Assembly: GCF_000819865.1 (NCBI RefSeq)
Contig: NZ_CDDF01000005.1
Span: 808,252 to 872,251, forward strand
Reading direction: 5' to 3'
DNA: 64,000 nt
Source of the DNA: Aeromonas eucrenophila
Lineage (GTDB): Bacteria > Pseudomonadota > Gammaproteobacteria > Enterobacterales > Aeromonadaceae
Position 1 is the first letter of the stretch. The number at the start of each line of letters is the position of its first letter. The notes beneath the pieces are model-generated. The model saw only the letters and a list, made by a program, of their open reading frames with translations. It searched no databases and had not been told where the DNA came from. The position numbers were made by a program, and so were the translations under genes. Positions 8,962 through 17,601 of this stretch are shown here, piece by piece.

Positions 8962-9969
8962 ATGAGCAGTACCCTGCAAAAGACGCTGAAAATAGAGATT
9001 TATTTCGATTTCATCTGCCCCTGGTGCCTGATTGGCAAGCGCCAGCTGGATCAGGCCCTGGCCCTGCTGCGGGCCGAGCGACCCGAAGTGCGGGTGGAGT
9101 TGCGCTGGCACGGGGTGCAACTGCTGCCCTACCTGCCGGCACAGGGGGAGGATTTCCACGCCTTCTACCTGCGCAGACTCGGGGGCGAGCAGGCGGTGCG
9201 CCTGCGCCAGGCCCAGGTGCAGCAGGCCGCGGCCAGCGTCGGTCTGAGCCTGGACTTCACCACAATCCCCCTGATGCCGAACACCGCCGATGCACACCGC
9301 CTGTGGCAGCAGGCCAGCCAGTCAGGCTCGCCGGCCCAGCAAGAGGCCTTGCTGGAGCGGCTGTTCGCCTGCCACTTCCAGCAAGGAGGGGATCTGGGGG
9401 ACGGCAGCACCCTGCTGAGGCTCGCCGAAGAGTCCGGTTTCGCGCTGGAGACGCTGGTGAGCAGCCTGCACGGGGATGGCAGCCCCTTCCTGGGCGTTGC
9501 CGTGGGGCCCGCCAGTCAGGGGGTGCCCAGTTTCGTGATCGGCGGCGCGCTGACCCTCTCCGGCGCCCAGCCGGTGGAGCGACTGCTCGCCAGCCTGCGC
9601 CAGGCCGTGGCCACCCAGCTTGGGGCGTCGCAGACCCGCATCGAGGTGCCCGCCAGCCGGGTACCGCTCCCCGGCCAGCGCGTCCTCATCGAAGAGCAGG
9701 GCAAGAGCCTGGTGCTGTTCAACGTCGACGGCGCTTTTCATGCCATCGATGACAGCTGTCCCCATCAGGGTGCCTCCCTGTGTGGCGGCAAGCTGGAGGG
9801 GGAGGTGGTCCAGTGCCGCTCCCACGGCCTGCGCTTCAACCTGCGCACCGGTTACCTGCTGGGATCGAGCCAGCTCAAGGTCGGCCGTTACCCGGTCGAG
9901 CAGGAGGGAGGCAGCCTCTTCATCGTCATCGCCTCACAGGAGAGCCTCCCATGCACGCCCTCGCTCTGA
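8962..9969 (+). CDS. DsbA/FrnE-like thioredoxin-fold protein fused to a Rieske [2Fe-2S] domain
   Basis: 335 residues with two domains. Residues 9-215 match the FrnE/2-hydroxychromene-carboxylate-isomerase branch of the DsbA family: the CPWC active site is at 19-22 (FDFICPWCLIG) and the cis-proline loop GVPSF near 187-191. Residues 228-325 form a Rieske ferredoxin with ligands C266-P-H268 and C285-R-S-H288. There is no signal peptide, so it should be cytoplasmic. The fusion joins a dithiol redox centre to a one-electron iron-sulfur centre and could supply electrons to an oxygenase such as the TauD-like enzyme (inference). It overlaps the YeiH gene by 19 bases. Confidence 0.8.
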   Translation: MSSTLQKTLKIEIYFDFICPWCLIGKRQLDQALALLRAERPEVRVELRWHGVQLLPYLPAQGEDFHAFYLRRLGGEQAVRLRQAQVQQAAASVGLSLDFTTIPLMPNTADAHRLWQQASQSGSPAQQEALLERLFACHFQQGGDLGDGSTLLRLAEESGFALETLVSSLHGDGSPFLGVAVGPASQGVPSFVIGGALTLSGAQPVERLLASLRQAVATQLGASQTRIEVPASRVPLPGQRVLIEEQGKSLVLFNVDGAFHAIDDSCPHQGASLCGGKLEGEVVQCRSHGLRFNLRTGYLLGSSQLKVGRYPVEQEGGSLFIVIASQESLPCTPSL

Positions 9970-10970
9970 CGGCCCGTTTCTCGCGGGTGCGCGAGCTCGC
10001 CCCCGGTATGGCAGTGAGCCTGGTGGTGGCCGCCGCCGCTACCTTCCTGGCCGAACACTACGGCGCCCCCGTGTTGCTGTTTGCCCTGCTGCTCGGCATG
10101 GCGCTGAACTTCCTCAGCGCCGAGGGGACCTGCAAGAAGGGGATCGAGTTCACTGCGCGCAGCGTGCTGCGCATCGGCGTCGCCCTGCTCGGTATGCGCA
10201 TCACCCTCGGCCAGATCGCCGAGCTCGGCTGGATGCCGGTTGTGCTGGTGGTGACCCTGGTGGTGGTGACCATCAGTCTCTCCGTGGTCGCGGCCAAGCT
10301 GATGGGCTTCCAGCGCTTGTTCGGCATGCTGACCGGTGGTGCCACCGCGATCTGCGGGGCCTCCGCCGCCCTGGCGCTGGCCGCCGCCCTGCCCAATCAC
10401 CCACAAAAAGAGCGCGCCACCCTGTTCACCGTGATCGGGGTCTCGGTGCTCTCGACGATCGCGATGATCACCTACCCCATGATCGCCCGCTATGTCGAAC
10501 TGACGCCGGTGGAGGCGGGGGTCTTCCTCGGCGCCACCATTCACGACGTGGCCCAGGTGGTCGGCGCCGGCTACAGCATGTCCACCGAGACCGGGGACGT
10601 GGCGACCGTGGTCAAGCTGATGCGGGTCGCCATGCTGCTGCCGGTGATCGTCGTCGCCGCCATGATCACCCGTATGCAGGGGGCGGATCCCGCCTCCGGC
10701 AAGCGTCCGCCCCTGTTGCCCCTGTTTGCGGTGGGCTTCCTGGTGCTGGCCTGCATCAACAGCACAGGCTGGGTGCCCGGCGCCATCCAGAGCGGGGTCA
10801 ACGAGCTGTCGCGTTGGTGCCTGGTGATCGCCATCGCCGCCATCGGCATGAAGACCCAGCTCAAGGAGTTGGCGTCGGTGGGCATCAAACCCATCCTGCT
10901 GATGGTGGGGGAGACTCTCTTCCTCATCGCCCTGGTCTTGGTGCTGATGCATTGGGGAATCAAGCCATGA
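9951..10970 (+). CDS. YeiH/UPF0324-family putative sulfate exporter
   Basis: A 339-residue polytopic membrane protein with about ten hydrophobic segments and family-typical stretches such as GMALNFLS, GGATAICGASAA and FLGATIHDVAQVVGAG. Family members are annotated as putative sulfate exporters; few have direct functional proof. The ATG at 9951 lies inside the end of the preceding gene (19-base overlap), with AGGAGAG just upstream, so translation is coupled. Beside a TauD-type dioxygenase, an anion exporter would fit a desulfonating or desulfating pathway; this is inference. Confidence 0.8.
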   Translation: MHALALTARFSRVRELAPGMAVSLVVAAAATFLAEHYGAPVLLFALLLGMALNFLSAEGTCKKGIEFTARSVLRIGVALLGMRITLGQIAELGWMPVVLVVTLVVVTISLSVVAAKLMGFQRLFGMLTGGATAICGASAALALAAALPNHPQKERATLFTVIGVSVLSTIAMITYPMIARYVELTPVEAGVFLGATIHDVAQVVGAGYSMSTETGDVATVVKLMRVAMLLPVIVVAAMITRMQGADPASGKRPPLLPLFAVGFLVLACINSTGWVPGAIQSGVNELSRWCLVIAIAAIGMKTQLKELASVGIKPILLMVGETLFLIALVLVLMHWGIKP

Positions 10971-11145
10971 CGATGTGATGTCGCGACAGTCCGAACACGG
11001 CCCCTATTCGAACCACAGCCCCTTGATGGGTGCGGGTGCGATTAGCGGCGTCATCGGACGGTAGTGACACCACCTCAAATCAAGCACATCCGTCATTGAA
11101 GAAGAACAAGCGCCCCCGTGGCCTAATGGATTAGCCGAGGTATTC
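10971..11145 (+). promoter_or_regulatory. Leader between the YeiH gene and scoA
   Basis: 175 bases without a gene. The imperfect inverted repeat GGCCTAATGGATTAGCC near 11120-11136 lies just before the scoA ribosome site (CCGAGG). No convincing terminator is visible, so scoAB may be read through from upstream or have its own promoter. Confidence 0.35.
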
Positions 11146-11847
11146 ATGAACAAGATCTATCCCAGCGCCCAGGCCGCTCTTAGCGATCTGGTGCAGGACG
11201 ACATCACCATCGCCTCCGGCGGGTTTGGCCTGTGCGGCATCCCGGAGCAACTTATCGAGGCGCTGCAGGAGACCGGCAAGCGCGGCTTCACCATCATCAG
11301 CAACAACTGCGGGGTGGACGAGTTTGGCCTGGGGCCGCTGCTCTACAGCCGCCAGATCAAGAAGATGATCTCCTCCTACGTGGGGGGCAACAAGGAGTTC
11401 GAACGCCAGTACCTCGCGGGCGAGCTGGAGCTGGAGTTCACCCCCCAGGGGACGCTGGCCGAGAAGCTGCGGGCCGGCGGCGCCGGCATCCCGGCCTTCT
11501 TCACCCGCACCGGCTACGGGACGCTGATCGCCGAGGGCAAGGAGACCCGCCAGTTCGATGGCGAGTGGTTCGTGATGGAGCACGCCTTGACCGCCGACAT
11601 CGCGCTGATCAAGGGGGCCAAGGCCGACAAGGCGGGCAACCTGATGTTCAACAAGACGGCGCGCAACTTCAACCCGCTCTGTGCCAAGGCGGGGCGCGTC
11701 TGCGTAGCCGAGGTGGAGGAGATAGTGGAGGTGGGGGAGCTGGCACCGGACGAGATCCACCTGCCCGGCATCTATGTGCAGCGGCTGGTGTTGAACCCCA
11801 ATCCCGAGAAACGCATCGAAGTGCGTACCGTCATGGAGAAAAACTGA
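11146..11847 (+). CDS. scoA: 3-oxoacid CoA-transferase subunit A
   Basis: Alpha subunit (233 residues) of succinyl-CoA:3-ketoacid CoA-transferase, which moves CoA from succinyl-CoA to acetoacetate or a similar 3-oxoacid. The glycine-rich segment [15 protein letters not shown] near residue 25 is diagnostic. The rest matches class I CoA-transferase A subunits, including FFTRTGYGT and the C-terminal [10 protein letters not shown]. It sits downstream of the BKACE gene, whose product class includes acetoacetate and other 3-oxoacids. ScoB follows, separated by a degenerate duplicate of the scoB start. Confidence 0.92.
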   Translation: MNKIYPSAQAALSDLVQDDITIASGGFGLCGIPEQLIEALQETGKRGFTIISNNCGVDEFGLGPLLYSRQIKKMISSYVGGNKEFERQYLAGELELEFTPQGTLAEKLRAGGAGIPAFFTRTGYGTLIAEGKETRQFDGEWFVMEHALTADIALIKGAKADKAGNLMFNKTARNFNPLCAKAGRVCVAEVEEIVEVGELAPDEIHLPGIYVQRLVLNPNPEKRIEVRTVMEKN

Positions 11848-11848
11848 C

Positions 11849-11938
11849 ATGCTCTGGACCCGTGAAGAGTTGATGCAGTACATCCCCCAGAAGCTTCCAT
11901 TGGCTTTCTTTTCCCAACCGTGCGCAGCGAGGAACTAA
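11849..11938 (+). pseudogene. Remnant duplicate of the scoB 5' end (29 codons)
   Basis: Starting one base after the scoA stop, this short frame reads MLWTREELMQYIPQKLPL and ends at TAA after 29 codons. Its start is a near copy of scoB, which begins [10 protein letters not shown]; the DNA run CTGGACCCGTGAAGAG is shared. The usual spacing between scoA and scoB is a few bases, so this looks like a leftover from a tandem duplication or recombination. The tail supplies the GAGGAA ribosome site of the intact scoB. It could also be translated as a leader peptide. Confidence 0.65.
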
Positions 11939-11941
11939 ATC

Positions 11942-12571
11942 ATGGCCTGGACCCGTGAAGAGATGGCGCAGCGCGCCGCCCAGGAGTTGCAAGACGGCTT
12001 CTACGTCAACCTGGGCATTGGCCTGCCGACCCTGGTGGCCAACTATATTCCCGCCGGCATGGAGGTGTGGCTGCAAAGCGAGAACGGCCTGCTCGGCATA
12101 GGCCCCTTCCCGAGCGAGGAGGAGCTGGATCCGGATCTCATCAACGCCGGCAAGCAGACCATCACCACCCTGCCCGGCAGCAGCTTCTTCGACAGCGCCG
12201 AGAGTTTCGGCATGATCCGTGGCGGCCACATCAACCTGGCCTTGCTCGGCGCCATGCAGGTGTCCGAGCGCGGGGATCTCGCGAACTGGATGATCCCGGG
12301 CAAGATGGTCAAGGGCATGGGCGGTGCCATGGATCTGGTGGCCGGGGTCAAGCGGGTGGTGGTGCTGATGGAGCACTGCGCCAAGGGAGGCGAACACAAG
12401 ATACTGGAGTGGTGCAAGCTGCCGCTGACCGGGGTCGGGGTGGTGGATCGCATCATCAGCGATCTCGCCGTGCTGGATGTGACACCAACCGGCCTCAAGC
12501 TGGTGGAGATGGCCCCCGGCATCGCCTTCGAGCAGTTGCAGGCCGCGACCGGCTGCGCCATCGCGCGCTAG
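11942..12571 (+). CDS. scoB: 3-oxoacid CoA-transferase subunit B
   Basis: Beta subunit (209 residues) carrying the catalytic glutamate, E47 in the SENG motif ([12 protein letters not shown]). The GLPT segment and the C-terminal [17 protein letters not shown] are family-typical. The start is preceded by GAGGAAC at suitable spacing. With ScoA it forms the heteromeric transferase that would activate acetoacetate released by the upstream BKACE enzyme. It is the last gene of the first catabolic unit; a hairpin terminator follows about 30 bases downstream. Confidence 0.93.
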   Translation: MAWTREEMAQRAAQELQDGFYVNLGIGLPTLVANYIPAGMEVWLQSENGLLGIGPFPSEEELDPDLINAGKQTITTLPGSSFFDSAESFGMIRGGHINLALLGAMQVSERGDLANWMIPGKMVKGMGGAMDLVAGVKRVVVLMEHCAKGGEHKILEWCKLPLTGVGVVDRIISDLAVLDVTPTGLKLVEMAPGIAFEQLQAATGCAIAR

Positions 12572-12599
12572 TACCGTTGCAGTGCCATGAGTTTTCGGT

Positions 12600-12633
12600 G
12601 GGGAAGGGGGCCTGGGCCTTCCCCGCCGTTTTT
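12600..12633 (+). terminator. Rho-independent terminator after scoB
   Basis: Stem GGGGAAGG / CCTTCCCC (12600-12607 with 12617-12624), then a T run at 12629-12633. Confidence 0.8.
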
Positions 12634-12781
12634 GCGTCAGTCCCCCCGAATGTTCCCTGGTAGTGGCAGCAGATGATCCTCCCTTGAGACAAGATCTCCT
12701 CCTCCTTCTTTACCGGCTGACGACCTGAACAGGGGCTGTATGGCACCGCTTTCAGGGACGCTTGTCCGCGCGCGCATCCCC

Positions 12782-12820
12782 TGTCATCAAATGAAAAGTG
12801 GCTGACGTTCAATGGCAAGC
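12782..12820 (+). promoter_or_regulatory. Conserved 39-bp element, copy 2 (upstream of the envelope module)
   Basis: Matches 4224-4262 at 31 of 39 positions. TGTCAT at the left and TGACGT 21 bases later keep the direct-repeat spacing. Its presence before both units indicates a common activator, possibly the AraC-family protein encoded at 20349. Confidence 0.6.
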
Positions 12821-13050
12821 GCGGCCCCGGAGCTAGGCCTTACAGTCGGCACACAAGAGAGAAAGAGAGTGCTCATCACAGTGAGCGACACCCCGGGGCC
12901 GATGCAAAAACAGAGCTGCATCCTCGAGAGCCAAACAAGGTGGTGCGCCATGAGTCAGGTCATCTCCACTTGCATGAAGAAAAAGCCAACGGAAACGGCG
13001 ATTAAACACAGAACAACAAACAACAGATGACGATACTCGGAGAGACTGTA

Positions 13051-14982
13051 ATGGATTACATGCACACGAGTCATGGTTGTGGTGCCCTGCGCCTCAGCCT
13101 GCTGGCGACGGCCATTGCGGCCGTGCTCCTGCCAACCGTTCAGGCGGTCGAAATCGACACGGACAGTGAAGACTGGTCCGTGCGTTTCGACAACACCGGC
13201 AAGTTCAACTACGGCGTACGCACCGAGAGCGCAGACTCTCGGATGCTCGCCACCCCGAACAGCAACGACGGTGACTACAACTTCAAGGATGCTGGCGACA
13301 CCGTCACCACCCGCTTCGATCTGTTGACCGAGCTGGACGTGGTGAACAAGGGCAACACCGGTTTTCGCATCAGTGCGGCGAGCTGGTACGACTATGCCTA
13401 TGACGACGTCGGCGCGAGCGACAACCCCTTTTTGAACAACAACGGTGATGCCTCCGGTATCCCGGGCTGGGGCGCTAACCCCGCAAGGTCGACCATGTTT
13501 GGCCAGCCGGGATTGAGCGATTATGCCGATCGCTACTACAACGGCCCCTCCGGCGAGATCCTCGACGCCTTCGTGTTCCACAACATGGAGATCGGTGACG
13601 AGTCGTTGCTCGGCGTCAAGATAGGCCAGCACAACATCTTCTGGGGCGAGACCCTGCTCAATCCGGTGCACTCCATCAGCTACGGCCAATCTGGCCTGGA
13701 TCTTGCCAAACTCGCGGCGTCCCCGGGCACCGAGGCGAAAGAGCTGTTCATGCCCCGCAAGCAGATCTCCGCCTCCTTCACCCTGAACCCGGAGTGGACC
13801 TTCGCCGCCCAGTACTTCTTCGACTGGGATGCGGCCCGTCTGCCGGAGGCCGGCACCTTCTACGGTGGCTCCGATCTGGTGGGCTACGGTGCCCGCGCCT
13901 TCCTGTTGGGTCACACCGGCGGCCCCGGCCTCGCCGGGCCGAACGGTACCCTGAGCAACATCCGCCGCGGCGCAGACATAGAGCCGGGCAAGCACGGTGA
14001 CTGGGGTGTCATGACCAAGTGGTCTCCCGAGGCGCTGGATGCCACCCTGGGTGCCTACTACCGTCGCACCGCCGACATCCTGCCCCAGGCGGTACTGGAC
14101 GCCCGTGGCCTGAGCGTCCGCGGGACGAATCCCCTGCCGGCCGGGGCTATTCCCAACCTGCGTAACTCGATTGCCAACACCAGCTATTCCCTGGCCTACG
14201 GCGAGAACATCGATATCCTGGGTCTGAGCCTGTCCAAGGACATCGCCGGGGTCAGCGTCGGCAGCGATCTGAACTATCGCCACAACATGCCGCTCTCCAG
14301 CATCCCGGCGCTGCTGAGTGCCTCGGGTCCACTCGGACTGAAACAGGGGCTCGGCGCACTGCCTGCCCGTAATGACAGCACCGGGGTGATCACCGACGAC
14401 AGCGACGGTTACAGCGCCACCGGCGAGACCCTGCACTGGACCATCAACGGCCTGATGACCATGGCCGACACCCCGCTGTTCGACGGCGCCGCCCTGCTGG
14501 CCGAACTCTATTACAGCAACCTGCTGAGCCTCAACGATCACAACAAGGCGCTCTACAAGGGCGAGGACAGCTACCAGGGGCTCGACAAGTCGACCACCGA
14601 CAACTGGGGCCTGGCGGTCAACTTCACCCCGACCTGGTATCAGGTATTCCCCGGCGTCGACATGAGCATGCCGCTGTCGATCAACCTCGGCCTGGCGGGG
14701 GTGTCTCCCGTGCAGGGCGGCGGCGCCAAGGACACCGGCAACTACGCCCTTGGTCTCGGCGCTACCATCTACAACCAGTATTTCGTCGATCTGAAGTACG
14801 TGGACTCCTTCGGCAAGTCTGCCGACTGTAACGATGGCGCCACCGATGGCTCCACCCCCAACGCTCTGGATGCGACCCAGCGCAACACCTGTTATGCCGG
14901 CGGTTACTCCTCCTTCTCCGGTGGCGGCGCCACCACGGAAGACAGAGGGGCCGTCTACCTGACCCTCAAGACCACTTATTGA
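13051..14982 (+). CDS. DUF1302 outer-membrane porin-like protein
   Basis: 643 residues with a signal peptide ending about residue 34 (LLATAIAAVLLPTVQA), then beta-strand-rich sequence with alternating aromatic residues and a final ETE-less but aromatic-ended strand (YLTLKTTY) typical of outer-membrane barrels. DUF1302 proteins occur next to DUF1329 and RND genes in proteobacteria that degrade hydrophobic compounds such as steroids or long aliphatics (from memory). The ATG at 13051 follows GGAGAGA; eight extra in-frame codons upstream are not needed. Presumed role: passage of the pathway substrate through the outer membrane. Confidence 0.82.
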   Translation: MDYMHTSHGCGALRLSLLATAIAAVLLPTVQAVEIDTDSEDWSVRFDNTGKFNYGVRTESADSRMLATPNSNDGDYNFKDAGDTVTTRFDLLTELDVVNKGNTGFRISAASWYDYAYDDVGASDNPFLNNNGDASGIPGWGANPARSTMFGQPGLSDYADRYYNGPSGEILDAFVFHNMEIGDESLLGVKIGQHNIFWGETLLNPVHSISYGQSGLDLAKLAASPGTEAKELFMPRKQISASFTLNPEWTFAAQYFFDWDAARLPEAGTFYGGSDLVGYGARAFLLGHTGGPGLAGPNGTLSNIRRGADIEPGKHGDWGVMTKWSPEALDATLGAYYRRTADILPQAVLDARGLSVRGTNPLPAGAIPNLRNSIANTSYSLAYGENIDILGLSLSKDIAGVSVGSDLNYRHNMPLSSIPALLSASGPLGLKQGLGALPARNDSTGVITDDSDGYSATGETLHWTINGLMTMADTPLFDGAALLAELYYSNLLSLNDHNKALYKGEDSYQGLDKSTTDNWGLAVNFTPTWYQVFPGVDMSMPLSINLGLAGVSPVQGGGAKDTGNYALGLGATIYNQYFVDLKYVDSFGKSADCNDGATDGSTPNALDATQRNTCYAGGYSSFSGGGATTEDRGAVYLTLKTTY

Positions 14983-15008
14983 GTCAAGCGACCGAGTCGG
15001 AGAACAAG

Positions 15009-16370
15009 ATGATGAAACATAAACAGACCATGCTGGCCCTGTCCCTCGCCCTGGCCTTCACCAGTCAGGCCCAGGCGGCCGTCTCCGCCAGCGAAGCGGG
15101 CAAGTTGGGCACCAGCCTGACCCAGGTCGGCGCCGATGCCGCGGCCAACGCCGACGGCTCCATCCCCGCCTATACCGGCGGCCTGACCACAGCGCCCGCC
15201 GGCTTCAAGGCCGGTGACAGCATGCGCCCGGATCCTTATGCGGGCGACAAACCGCAGCTGGTGATCGACGGCAAGAACGTGGCCAAGTACAAGGGCGAAC
15301 TGACCGCCACCACCGCCGAGTTGCTGAGCCGCTTCCCGGACTTCAGAGTCGATGTCTACCCGACTCACCGCAGCGTGGCGCTGCCCCAGGCGGTGCTGGA
15401 CAACACCAAACAGAACGCGCTGAACGCCAAGACCCTGGAAGGGGGGATGGCGGTGGATCAGGTACTGCCGGGCATTCCCTTCCCGATCCCGAAGACCGGC
15501 GCCGAGGCGATGTGGAACTTCCTGCTGCGCTACCAGGGGGTGAACATCGCCACCAAATACGACTCCTGGAACGTCGACTCTGCCGGGGTCGCGGCCCTCT
15601 CCACCACGGGGCAGGCGTTCATCAACTACGCCATCTACGAGGACATGAAGAAGCCCATCGCGGCCAAAGACACCTACTACCAGATGAAGCTCTACTACAC
15701 CGGGCCCGCCCGCCGTGCCGGTGAAGCCATCATGCTGCGCGATGCCGCCAACCCCCTTGAGCAGCCGCGCAAGGCCTGGCAATACCTGCCGGGGCAGCGC
15801 CGGGTCAAGCTGGCACCGAACCTGGCCTACGATACCCCGAACCCGGGTACCTCCGGCGCCGGCACCTATGACGACGTCTTCGTCTTCAACGGCGCGCTGG
15901 ACCGCTTCGATTGGAAGCTGGTGGGCAAGCAGGAGATGATCGTCCCCTACAACACCTACAAACTGACCTATGAGCCCAATGCCAAGGCGCTGACCACCCC
16001 GAACTTCCTGTCGCCGGATCACGTGCGCTGGGAGAAGCACCGGGTCTGGGTGGTGGAGGGCAACCTCAAGTCCGGTGAGCGCCACATCTATGCCAAGCGT
16101 CGCTTCTATCTGGACGAAGACAGCTGGGTGGCCCTGGCCTCGGATCAGTACGACGCCCGTGGTCAGCTCTATCGCGGCTCCTTCGCCTTCCTGAGCCAGA
16201 GCTACGACAAGCAGACCCCGGACGCCACCCCCTTCATGATCTATGACCTGGTGGCGGGGACCTACAACATCAACGGCGTGGTGGGCCCCTACGGCGGTAT
16301 CAAGTACGGCGCCTCCCTCTCCAAGGCGAAGTGGTCACCGGAGTCCCTGGCTGGCGCCGGGATCCGCTAA
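15009..16370 (+). CDS. DUF1329-family periplasmic/outer-membrane protein
   Basis: 453 residues with a signal peptide cleaved after about residue 24 (LALAFTSQAQA|AVSA). DUF1329 proteins are related in fold to LolA/LolB lipoprotein carriers, with a hydrophobic half-barrel suited to binding lipid-like molecules. The segments GGIKYGASLSKAKWSPESLAG near the C-terminus and NYAIYEDMKKP are characteristic. The start ATG at 15009 is preceded by GGAGA, 26 bases after the porin stop; an earlier TTG in the same frame overlaps the porin. Likely shuttles or tethers the hydrophobic substrate between outer membrane and RND pump (inference). Confidence 0.82.
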   Translation: MMKHKQTMLALSLALAFTSQAQAAVSASEAGKLGTSLTQVGADAAANADGSIPAYTGGLTTAPAGFKAGDSMRPDPYAGDKPQLVIDGKNVAKYKGELTATTAELLSRFPDFRVDVYPTHRSVALPQAVLDNTKQNALNAKTLEGGMAVDQVLPGIPFPIPKTGAEAMWNFLLRYQGVNIATKYDSWNVDSAGVAALSTTGQAFINYAIYEDMKKPIAAKDTYYQMKLYYTGPARRAGEAIMLRDAANPLEQPRKAWQYLPGQRRVKLAPNLAYDTPNPGTSGAGTYDDVFVFNGALDRFDWKLVGKQEMIVPYNTYKLTYEPNAKALTTPNFLSPDHVRWEKHRVWVVEGNLKSGERHIYAKRRFYLDEDSWVALASDQYDARGQLYRGSFAFLSQSYDKQTPDATPFMIYDLVAGTYNINGVVGPYGGIKYGASLSKAKWSPESLAGAGIR

Positions 16371-16471
16371 GCAGTCACGGGAGCCCGGCTCGCCATTGGC
16401 GAACCGGGCTCCTCGATGTTGGCGGTGGGCCGCCTCTGGCGTGCCGCCGCACAGTGAGACAAGGATGTGGT

Positions 16472-17548
16472 ATGGGTTCATTCAAGACGTTGGCGCCATG
16501 GTTCTGCTGCGCCCTGCTGATGCAAAGCGCAGGGGTGCTAGCCGGGCAGGCGACCACTTATGTGGACGTGCTGGACTTGCCGGCCAAGCCGAGCGCGCTG
16601 GCCAAGCGCAGCCCCTTGCTGGATCTGGCCCGTGCCGGCAGCCGGCTGGTGGCAGCGGGACAGCGGGGTCACATCCTCTATTCCGATGACGAGGGGCAGC
16701 GCTGGCAACAGGCCGAGGTGCCGGTCAGCTCGGATCTCACCGCCGTCGCCTTCCCCACGGCCGAGCAGGGCTGGGCGGTGGGAGGCGATGGGGTGGTGCT
16801 GCACAGCCAGGACGGTGGCGCCAGCTGGCAAAAACAGCTGGACGGTCGCCAGATTGGCGAGCTGGTGCGCACCTTCTATGCCGCCAAGGCCCAAGCTGAG
16901 CCGGACAACGAACAGTGGGCCGCGCTGGTGGAAGAGGGTCAGCGCCTGGTGGAGGAGGGCGCCGACAAGCCATTGCTCGACGTCTGGTTCCAAGACGACA
17001 AGGTGGGTTACGTAGTCGGGGTCTTCAACCTCATTCTGCGCACCGAGGATGGCGGCCAGCACTGGACGCCGATGCAGGATCGCACCGACAACCCGGATGG
17101 GCTCCACCTCAATGCCATCAACTCGACGGGGGAGGGGCTCTACCTCGCCGGCGAGCAGGGCCTGCTGCGCAAGTGGGATGAGGCGGCGCAACGCTTCGTC
17201 GCACTGCCGACGCCCTACGAGGGCAGTTATTTCGGCCTCATCGGCCGACCCGGCGAACTGCTGGTCTATGGCCTGCGTGGCCACGTCTATCGCAGCACGG
17301 ACGGGGGCGAAAACTGGACCCGGCTCCTGAGCCAGGTGCCCATCAGCATCAGTACGGCGGTGCAGGATGCCGAGGGTCACTTCCGCCTCTTTACCCAGGC
17401 CGGCCACATGTTGCGCCAGCGTGGCAACGATCCGCTGCAACTGGTGGCAGAGGCAGAGCCCTCACCGGTGGCGGGCGCCGTGCTGACCCCGGATGGGGTC
17501 CTGGCGCTGGTCGGCAGTCGCGGCGTGCGTACCCTGACCGTCAAATAA
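16472..17548 (+). CDS. YCF48/HCF136-like beta-propeller secreted protein
   Basis: 358 residues. A signal peptide (CCALLMQSAGVLAGQA) precedes BNR/Asp-box repeats visible as SDDEGQRW, SQDGGASW, TEDGGQHW and STDGGENW, which define a propeller related to the photosystem II assembly factor HCF136/YCF48. In non-photosynthetic proteobacteria such genes sit between DUF1329 and MMPL transporter genes, as here. Probably a periplasmic scaffold for the transport complex. The ATG at 16472 begins the signal peptide; 101 bases separate it from the DUF1329 gene. Function uncharacterised. Confidence 0.8.
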   Translation: MGSFKTLAPWFCCALLMQSAGVLAGQATTYVDVLDLPAKPSALAKRSPLLDLARAGSRLVAAGQRGHILYSDDEGQRWQQAEVPVSSDLTAVAFPTAEQGWAVGGDGVVLHSQDGGASWQKQLDGRQIGELVRTFYAAKAQAEPDNEQWAALVEEGQRLVEEGADKPLLDVWFQDDKVGYVVGVFNLILRTEDGGQHWTPMQDRTDNPDGLHLNAINSTGEGLYLAGEQGLLRKWDEAAQRFVALPTPYEGSYFGLIGRPGELLVYGLRGHVYRSTDGGENWTRLLSQVPISISTAVQDAEGHFRLFTQAGHMLRQRGNDPLQLVAEAEPSPVAGAVLTPDGVLALVGSRGVRTLTVK

Positions 17549-17601
17549 AGCCGTCACGCGATGGCGGCCGATAACGATAACAAGAGAATGAGGATCCAGA
17601 C

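Larger units (their letters stand above)
12572..13050 (+). promoter_or_regulatory. Intergenic region and leader of the porin operon
   Basis: 479 bases without a credible gene. It holds the scoB terminator, the second copy of the 39-base element (12782-12820), and then about 230 bases of leader before the porin-like gene. A 72-codon frame at 12812 lacks a ribosome site and family resemblance. Confidence 0.6.

Noticed and set aside
11112-11140. tRNA-like string (GCCCCCGTGGCCTAATGGATTAGCC) upstream of scoA
   Set aside because: It resembles the acceptor and D-arm of some arginine tRNAs, but no anticodon arm, T arm or CCA end follows; scoA starts immediately. Treated as an incidental inverted repeat.
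12812-13030. 72-codon open frame in the porin leader
   Set aside because: No ribosome site or family match; the region fits an untranslated leader.
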